Shown in pieces: positions 1-4,008 of a stretch of DNA of 6,684 nt. Origin of the DNA: Defluviitaleaceae bacterium (GTDB lineage Bacteria > Bacillota > Clostridia > Lachnospirales > WRAA01); contig WRAA01000111.1 in NCBI GenBank assembly GCA_009780445.1, forward strand, positions 1-6,684, read 5' to 3'. Made by a program: the position numbers and the translations under genes. The notes under the pieces are model-generated. The model was not told the origin of the DNA, did not search any database, and saw only the letters and a program-made list of their open reading frames with translations. Positions within the stretch are counted from its first letter, which is position 1. Each line of letters starts with the position of its first letter.

Positions 1-1
1 C

Positions 2-643
2 GTCACAGGCGTGGCGCGTCTGGCCAAGTCCGGCAGCCGCGAATCGGGAGACAGCTATAGCTTCATGAACCTGCGCGGCGGCCAGGCTCTGCTTGCCCTG
101 TCCGACGGAATGGGTTCCGGCAAGCGTGCAAGCGCGGAAAGCACCGCCGCCGTCGAACTGCTGGAGGACTTGATCGACACCGGCTTCGGCAAGGACATGG
201 CACTGCGCATGATCAACAGCGTGTTGGTGCTGAAGTCCGGCGAAGAGTCCTTCAGCACTCTGGACATCTGTTCACTGGACCTTTACAGCGGCGAGGCCGA
301 GTTCTGCAAGATCGGCGCGTCCACCACATACCTCCTGCGCTCCGGCAGTGTCTCCACCATCGGCTCCACATCACTGCCCATCGGCATACTCAACAGCGTG
401 GACCCGGAGACCCACACGCGCCGCCTGGCCTCCGGCGACGTTATCGTCATGATGACCGACGGCGTGTGCGAATCCGCGGGAACGGGCAAGGCCGCCGGCT
501 GGATATCCGACATGCTGGGCAGCTTGCCGAACCGCAGCCCCCAAGACATCGCCGACATGCTGCTGAACGAGGCCGCCCGCCGCACGGGGGACATCATCCG
601 GGACGACATGACGATACTTGCCGCCCGCGTCTGGGAGAGATAA
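2..643 (+). CDS. spoIIE: Stage II sporulation protein E, C-terminal PP2C phosphatase domain (5' truncated by window edge)
   Basis: SpoIIE is a membrane-anchored PP2C-type serine phosphatase that dephosphorylates the anti-sigma-factor antagonist SpoIIAA and so activates sigma-F in the forespore; it also acts at the asymmetric septum. Only the cytoplasmic C-terminal phosphatase domain (about 213 codons) is visible. The reading frame is open to the left edge, so the GTG at 11 is very unlikely to be the true start; the N-terminal membrane region and the central domain lie outside. Metal-binding and catalytic motifs of the PP2C fold appear in order: SGDSYSF near 47-67, LSDGMGSG near 98-121, MMTDGV near 449-466, and RDDMTILAARV near the C-terminus. 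SLPIGIL in the middle is also typical of SpoIIE. The gene ends with TAA, only 7 bp before an inverted-repeat element, and converges on the GH65 gene. Other PP2C/RsbU-like phosphatases share the fold, but the wording of the motifs favours SpoIIE. Confidence 0.9.
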   Translation, partial: VTGVARLAKSGSRESGDSYSFMNLRGGQALLALSDGMGSGKRASAESTAAVELLEDLIDTGFGKDMALRMINSVLVLKSGEESFSTLDICSLDLYSGEAEFCKIGASTTYLLRSGSVSTIGSTSLPIGILNSVDPETHTRRLASGDVIVMMTDGVCESAGTGKAAGWISDMLGSLPNRSPQDIADMLLNEAARRTGDIIRDDMTILAARVWER

Positions 644-650
644 GAACTTT

Positions 651-679
651 TATAGCCATTCAACTTGAAAACACTCCAA
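651..679 (+). repeat. Left terminal inverted repeat of element 1
   Basis: This 29-bp arm begins TATAGCCATT and ends ACACTCCAA. It pairs with 786-814; the only difference is C at 661 opposite A at 804. Confidence 0.9.
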
Positions 680-723
680 GCAAACGCAGGATTTTTGCGT
701 AAGTGCTAGGAATGAGGGACGAC

Positions 724-742
724 GCGTACCCACAGGGTACGC
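724..742. repeat. Central hairpin of element 1
   Basis: GCGTACCC (724-731) and GGGTACGC (735-742) form a perfect 8-bp stem with a 3-nt ACA loop. It lies exactly between the two 21-bp direct repeats that start with GCTAGGA and end with ACGACGC. Confidence 0.85.
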
Positions 743-785
743 TAGGAGCGAATGACGACGCAATTGCGCAAAAAGACAAGTTTGA

Positions 786-814
786 TTGGAGTGTTTTCAA
801 GTTAAATGGCTATA
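786..814 (-). repeat. Right terminal inverted repeat of element 1
   Basis: This is the reverse-complement partner of 651-679, reading TTGGAGTG at its inner end and GGCTATA at its outer end. It stops 16 bp short of the GH65 stop codon. Confidence 0.9.
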
Positions 815-830
815 TCTGATCACGACTTGA

Positions 831-2933
831 TTATCTGCTACAGCTGAGGCGGTGTACTTCGCCGTTATAGTGTATCGAAAATTTGACGGATACGATCTCG
901 GCGGGCAGGTGCGGGTTCAGCGAAAAGCCGTCACCGTCTACGCGCAGGCCGCAGAAGCCGTGTTGTACGTTTGCGATTGTGCCGCCCATTGCCGCGATGT
1001 GCAGGCCGTCCTTGGTGTTCTTGTGCAAGTTGTCCAGGTCACACCGGGCGTTTTTGAGAAAGTACTCAAAACTCTTGGCCGTGTTGCCCAGGCGGCTGTA
1101 CACGGTGGAGAACGCGGAGAAGGACAGTGACGAATCGTGCGTGGTTACTGTGTCGTAGTACTCCACGGAGCTTTTCACAACGTCCGCGTCCTCCTCTTCG
1201 GGGAACAGGCACAGAGCAAGCACGGCGTCCGCCTGCTTGCAGACCTGGTGCCGGTAGATTATGAGCGGGTGGTAGTGCAGCAACAGCGGCCCGGGTTCTT
1301 CGCCGAAGGGGCGCGGCCACAGCGGCTTGTTCAGGAAGTCCCGGTCCTGCGCGACAATGTTCCTGTCGGCGCAAAAGGGTTTGGCCATACGCTGCGCGGC
1401 CTCCGCCATATGTTCAAGCTCGCCGCCGTCCAGCCCCAGCCTGCGCGCCAAGGCTTGGTAGCGTGTTTCGTCATACCGCGCCAGCATGTGCGCCATCTTG
1501 TGTACCCACATAAAATTGTGCTTCACCATCACATTCGTGTAATAGTTGTCGCACACAAGAGCGGTGTACTCATCGGGCCCCGTAACCATGTCGATGTGGA
1601 AGCCGCCGTCGCGCATGTAGCCGATGTGTTTGAACAGCCGCGCCGTCTCCAGCATAACCTCGAAGCCGCCTTCGAAGAAGAGTTCCGTATCCTTCGTGGC
1701 CTCGTAGTACAGCGCGAAGGCGCGGGCGATGTCGGCGTTGATATGGTGCTGTGCCGAACCGGCCTCGAAAAACGCCGAACATTCAGAGCCGGATATGGTG
1801 CGCCACGGGTACAGCACCCCCCGCGGATAACCCATCAGAGCGGCGTTGCGCCTTGCGCCCTCCAGCGTGTTTATACGAAAGACCAGCATCTGCCGCGCAA
1901 CCCGCGGCGCCATGTACAGCATCACGGGGAACACGTGCGCCTCCGCGTCCCAGAACACATGTCCTTCGTAGCCGCTTCCGCTTAGCCCCTTGGCCGCGAT
2001 ACTGCTTGCGCCGTTTGTCCCGATGGACGACAGCAGGGCATACGCCCCGAAGTTGACAGCCTCTTCCAGCCCAAGATTCAGCCCCGGTGCTTCCGTAATG
2101 CTGATCTTGGCTCCTTGCCAGAACTCGGAAAGGTAGCCGCGCTGCAAGTTTGCAAGCTCGCCGAAGCTTAGCTCGAAGCCGCCGTGGCCTTGCTCTCGAA
2201 AGGCATAGCTGAATACCTTCTCAAAAACCGTGCCGTTTAGCTTGCTGCGTATGGTCAGACGTTCCGCGCTTGTCTGCACGGCTCCCGGTTCGCTCAAACG
2301 CCAGCGGCAGCTTGCGGTCATGCCGGAGCGGCGTGTGCTGAATCGGATGGTGTCGCCGCCTGTCGAATCAATCCGCGGGGTCAGCAGGCAGTGGCTCATG
2401 CGCGGATCCTGTGTGTCGATGGTGCGCGTGGGTTGGAAGTTTATGTGTGTGGAAAGCTCGATGTCCTCGTCGTGGCCGATCTTCTCGAAGGTGTAGCGCA
2501 TGGCGAAGATGTTCTTGTGCGTGAAGCAGGCCATCCGCGCGATGGTAACTCCGGTTCTGCGCCCTTTTGGCGAGAGCCATTCCACAGTGCGCACAGTCTG
2601 CCCGGTTAACATGTCCAGATACCTTTCGTAGAAGCAGATCTGCCCTGTGTCTAAACGGAACTGTTCGCCGCCTATCAGGATCTCGGTGGTCTGCCCGTCC
2701 GCCACGCCGATCATCTCTTCGCCGCGCTCGGTGAAGCCGTGGCACTTCTCGGGGTAGACGATTGGTTTTGTTTCGTAGAAGCCGTTGATGTATGTTTCGC
2801 GATTTGTGGCGAAGTGGTTGTAGTATGCCTCTTCCAAGTTGCCGCGCACGCCGATGTGGCCGTTGCCGTTAAAGAGCAGGCTCTCGGCCTTTTCAAGGCT
2901 TGCCGCGTCATACTCGTTTACAAATATCTTCAC
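831..2933 (-). CDS. Glycoside hydrolase family 65 inverting alpha-glucoside phosphorylase
   Basis: GH65 phosphorylases split an alpha-glucosidic disaccharide with inorganic phosphate, with inversion, giving beta-glucose 1-phosphate plus glucose or another acceptor. The 700-residue product has no signal peptide, so it should be cytoplasmic. In order: an N-terminal beta-sandwich (about 1-270, with GNGHIGVRGNLEE near 23-35), a helical (alpha/alpha)6 barrel (about 290-660) and a short C-terminal sheet (about 663-700). Key residues are the HVFWDAE stretch at 325-331 (WDTE is usual), the general acid Glu455 in VTGPDEYT, KQAD at 566-569, and the phosphate-site HDSSLS at 599-604. The start is a GTG with AAAGGAG eight bases upstream. 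Length is below the usual 750-790. The segment YPWRTISGSECSAFFEAGSAQ (about 375-395) differs from the CHNEWEITFEE segment I recall in classical maltose phosphorylases, so maltose, kojibiose, nigerose or another alpha-glucoside are all possible. PgmB, encoded divergently, would consume its product. Confidence 0.92.
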   Translation of the reverse strand: MKIFVNEYDAASLEKAESLLFNGNGHIGVRGNLEEAYYNHFATNRETYINGFYETKPIVYPEKCHGFTERGEEMIGVADGQTTEILIGGEQFRLDTGQICFYERYLDMLTGQTVRTVEWLSPKGRRTGVTIARMACFTHKNIFAMRYTFEKIGHDEDIELSTHINFQPTRTIDTQDPRMSHCLLTPRIDSTGGDTIRFSTRRSGMTASCRWRLSEPGAVQTSAERLTIRSKLNGTVFEKVFSYAFREQGHGGFELSFGELANLQRGYLSEFWQGAKISITEAPGLNLGLEEAVNFGAYALLSSIGTNGASSIAAKGLSGSGYEGHVFWDAEAHVFPVMLYMAPRVARQMLVFRINTLEGARRNAALMGYPRGVLYPWRTISGSECSAFFEAGSAQHHINADIARAFALYYEATKDTELFFEGGFEVMLETARLFKHIGYMRDGGFHIDMVTGPDEYTALVCDNYYTNVMVKHNFMWVHKMAHMLARYDETRYQALARRLGLDGGELEHMAEAAQRMAKPFCADRNIVAQDRDFLNKPLWPRPFGEEPGPLLLHYHPLIIYRHQVCKQADAVLALCLFPEEEDADVVKSSVEYYDTVTTHDSSLSFSAFSTVYSRLGNTAKSFEYFLKNARCDLDNLHKNTKDGLHIAAMGGTIANVQHGFCGLRVDGDGFSLNPHLPAEIVSVKFSIHYNGEVHRLSCSR

Positions 2934-2941
2934 AGAATGCG

Positions 2942-2948
2942 CTCCTTT
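2942..2948 (-). promoter_or_regulatory. Ribosome binding site of the GH65 gene
   Basis: On the - strand this reads AAAGGAG, eight bases before the GTG at 2933-2931. It decides in favour of that non-ATG start, which also places the conserved family sequence at the expected distance from the N-terminus. It overlaps the -35 box of the oppositely directed promoter. Confidence 0.8.
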
Positions 2949-2975
2949 GACATGCTTTCGTATATGCGTTATAAT
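2947..2975 (+). promoter_or_regulatory. Perfect-consensus sigma-A promoter directed toward pgmB
   Basis: TTGACA (2947-2952) and TATAAT (2970-2975) are separated by exactly 17 bp, matching the vegetative sigma-70/sigma-A consensus at all twelve hexamer positions. Transcription would start near 2981-2983 and run rightward through element 2 into pgmB. The -35 box overlaps the Shine-Dalgarno sequence of the divergent GH65 gene. The last T of the -10 box is the first base of the element's terminal repeat (or of its TA target duplication). Rejoining the flanks around a single TA keeps TATAAT intact and would give an ancestral leader of only about 18 nt before the pgmB ATG. That this promoter drives pgmB is an inference from position; use has not been shown. 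Confidence 0.7.
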
Positions 2976-2996
2976 AGACCTCTTTCGAAACTAGAC
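2975..2996 (+). repeat. Left terminal inverted repeat of element 2
   Basis: This 22-bp arm begins TAGACCTCTTTCG and matches the reverse complement of 3283-3304 at every position. It overlaps the last base of the -10 box upstream. Confidence 0.92.
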
Positions 2997-3047
2997 CACA
3001 CCATCTTTGCGGCCGGTTTCACGCAATGCGTCGTCGATTCCTAACTT

Positions 3048-3082
3048 GTGAACCGCAAGGGTTCGCGGCGGCGTCAGCTCCT
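3048..3082 (+). repeat. Internal module A of element 2 (direct repeat with hairpin)
   Basis: The stem GAACC (3050-3054) pairs with GGTTC (3060-3064) around a GCAAG loop and is followed by GCGGCGGCGTCAGCTCCT. It is repeated, with changes in the loop and 3' end, at 3155-3190. A related GCGTCGTC...TCCTAAC stretch precedes it at 3028-3045. Confidence 0.75.
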
Positions 3083-3134
3083 AGTGCTCCTCTAATACTA
3101 AATTTAATGCGCCTTCGCGGTCTTTTTGCCGAAG
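3081..3134 (+). repeat. Left inner arm of element 2
   Basis: This arm pairs with 3194-3249. CTAGTGCT (3081-3088) is perfectly inverted at 3242-3249. The 26-bp stretch at 3094-3119 matches the reverse complement of 3211-3236 at 22 of 26 positions. TTTTTGCCGAAG versus TTTTTGTCGAAAG continues the pairing inward. Confidence 0.75.
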
Positions 3135-3154
3135 TCCCGCGTCAGCTCCTCCTT

Positions 3155-3190
3155 GCGAACCACTTCGGGTTCGCGGCGGCGTCACTTCCT
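3155..3190 (+). repeat. Internal module B of element 2 (direct repeat with hairpin)
   Basis: The perfect 7-bp stem GCGAACC (3155-3161) pairs with GGTTCGC (3168-3174) around ACTTCG, then GGCGGCGTCACTTCCT follows. Module B lies at the tip between the inner arms and is preceded by GCGTCAGCTCCT at 3139-3150, a 12-bp exact copy of 3071-3082. Confidence 0.75.
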
Positions 3191-3193
3191 TGT

Positions 3194-3249
3194 CTTTCGA
3201 CAAAAATCCTCGCGAATGCACATCAAATTTAGCATTGGCGAAGCACTAG
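3194..3249 (-). repeat. Right inner arm of element 2
   Basis: This is the inverted partner of 3081-3134. It carries the CAAAAATCCT stretch (3201-3210) that also occurs, in reverse orientation, in element 1. Confidence 0.75.
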
Positions 3250-3282
3250 TCTTGCGCGAAACTGATTCGCAAATCCGGTATC

Positions 3283-3304
3283 GTCTAGTTTCGAAAGAGG
3301 TCTA
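3283..3304 (-). repeat. Right terminal inverted repeat of element 2
   Basis: Perfect 22-bp partner of 2975-2996, ending GAGGTCTA. It finishes 9 bp before the pgmB ribosome binding site. Confidence 0.92.
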
Positions 3305-3313
3305 ATGTTTACG

Positions 3314-3319
3314 AAGGAG
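3314..3319 (+). promoter_or_regulatory. Ribosome binding site of pgmB
   Basis: AAGGAG lies eight bases before the ATG at 3328, just outside the right terminal repeat of element 2. The insertion therefore spared the translation signal but not the spacing from the promoter. Confidence 0.85.
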
Positions 3320-3327
3320 TTGAGCGT

Positions 3328-4008
3328 ATGAGAATCGAAGCCTTTGTGTTTGATCTGGACGGCGTAATCACCGACACGGCGGAGCTGCACTACATCGCGT
3401 GGAGTTACCTTGCCGCCGGCCTTGGCATAAGCATAGACCGCGGGTTTAACGAGAGCCTGAAGGGCATAGGCCGGCTGGAGTCTCTCGAGCGCGTTCTTGC
3501 ACACGGCGGGCGGGCGGCGGACTTCACCGCCCAAGAAAAGGCGGCTCTGGCGAAGCGTAAGAACGACGAATACGTGCGGCTGGTACAGCAGATACGCCCA
3601 AGCGACATCCTGCCGGGAGTGGAGCGGTTTGTGCGCTCCGTGCTTGCCGCCGGCCACAAAACCGCCGTGGCTTCGGCCTCCGGGAACGCCGCGGAGGTGC
3701 TGCGTCTGCTGGGTTTAAGCGAACTGTTCCGCCACGTGGTGGACGCGGCCACGGTGCAGCACGGCAAGCCACACCCCGAGATCTTCCTAAAGGCCGCGGA
3801 CTATCTCGGCGTAGCGCCCGAAAACTGTGTCGGCATAGAGGACGCGGCGGCGGGCGTGCAAGCCGTACTTGGCGCGGGCATGTTCTGCGTGGGCATAGGG
3901 CGCAGGGACGTGCTGGCCGGCGCGCACATCGTGCTTGGCTCCACCGCGGAGCTGGATCTTGAGCGCATTACCCGCGAAGCAAGTACACATGTGCGGCGTA
4001 TGGCGTAA
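3328..4008 (+). CDS. pgmB: Beta-phosphoglucomutase (HAD superfamily)
   Basis: The enzyme converts beta-glucose 1-phosphate to glucose 6-phosphate through beta-glucose 1,6-bisphosphate, in the cytoplasm. The 226-residue length is normal. The HAD nucleophile Asp9 and general acid/base Asp11 lie in FDLDGVITDTAELH; His21, Lys45 and Arg49 (LKGIGRLESL) belong to the cap/substrate site. Ser116 in VASASGN is HAD motif II, Lys147 in GKPHPEIFLKAA is motif III, and Glu171-Asp172 in GIEDAAAGVQA bind Mg2+. These features closely follow the Lactococcus lactis enzyme as I recall it. Gly119 occupies the place where that enzyme has Lys117. The gene is divergent from the GH65 phosphorylase that would make its substrate. 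Its last 41 bp overlap the 3' end of the GH13 gene on the other strand. Its likely promoter lies across element 2. Confidence 0.95.
   Translation: MRIEAFVFDLDGVITDTAELHYIAWSYLAAGLGISIDRGFNESLKGIGRLESLERVLAHGGRAADFTAQEKAALAKRKNDEYVRLVQQIRPSDILPGVERFVRSVLAAGHKTAVASASGNAAEVLRLLGLSELFRHVVDAATVQHGKPHPEIFLKAADYLGVAPENCVGIEDAAAGVQAVLGAGMFCVGIGRRDVLAGAHIVLGSTAELDLERITREASTHVRRMA

Larger units (their letters stand above)
651..814. mobile_element. MITE-like non-autonomous element 1 (164 bp) between spoIIE and the GH65 gene
   Basis: This stretch is bounded by 29-bp terminal inverted repeats (651-679 and 786-814) that match at 28 of 29 positions. The outermost bases read TATAGCC...GGCTATA, so a TA target-site duplication is possible, as made by IS630/Tc1-mariner-type transposases; this is an inference, because the empty site is not available. 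The interior holds no credible gene. It contains two imperfect 21-bp direct repeats (705-725 and 741-761, 17 of 21 identical) separated by a hairpin with an 8-bp stem (724-731 with 735-742, loop ACA). The element occupies all but 23 bp of the 187-bp convergent gap. Any folded RNA from it could help end transcription from either side, but no U-tract typical of an intrinsic terminator follows the stem. A structured non-mobile intergenic repeat is the main alternative. Confidence 0.75.
2975..3304. mobile_element. MITE-like non-autonomous element 2 (330 bp) in the divergent GH65-pgmB promoter region
   Basis: This element is bounded by perfect 22-bp terminal inverted repeats (2975-2996 and 3283-3304) with TA at both outer ends, consistent with TA target duplication. 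Weaker inverted similarity continues inward to about 3026 and from about 3253. A second, inner inverted pair lies at 3081-3134 and 3194-3249 (CTAGTGCT and CTAAATTT blocks conserved at equal spacing). Two related modules with small hairpins sit at about 3028-3082 and 3139-3190. The whole could fold into a long branched cruciform or RNA. No transposase or convincing ORF is present. Outside the element only 41 bp remain on the GH65 side and 23 bp on the pgmB side, so the ancestral divergent intergenic region was very short. It could alternatively be a structured RNA-encoding repeat family. Confidence 0.8.

Noticed and set aside
724..742. Intrinsic terminator for spoIIE or the GH65 gene
   Set aside because: The stem is strong but no run of T follows on either strand, and it sits in the middle of element 1. 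Rho-independent termination is not supported.
1137..1985. A 282-codon open frame on the + strand inside the GH65 gene
   Set aside because: Antisense shadow of a clear GH65 coding sequence, with low-complexity His/Val/Arg composition and no motif.
2959..2968. Near-palindrome CGTATATGCG in the promoter spacer as a LacI-type operator
   Set aside because: Ten bases with one mismatched pair and no symmetric extension; no regulator gene is in the window. Too weak to call.
3028..3190. CRISPR array made of the repeated GCGTC/TCCT modules
   Set aside because: Too few copies, irregular spacing, and the repeats diverge and bracket hairpins; no cas genes are present.
3026..3232. A 68-codon open frame inside element 2
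   Set aside because: It runs across the inverted arms and hairpin modules, repeats the peptide GFAAAS because the DNA modules repeat, and lacks a ribosome binding site. The DNA symmetry explains it better than coding.
3229..3657. A 142-codon open frame on the - strand overlapping the start of pgmB and the element
   Set aside because: It crosses the terminal repeat and the antisense of pgmB, with no domain and no sensible start.
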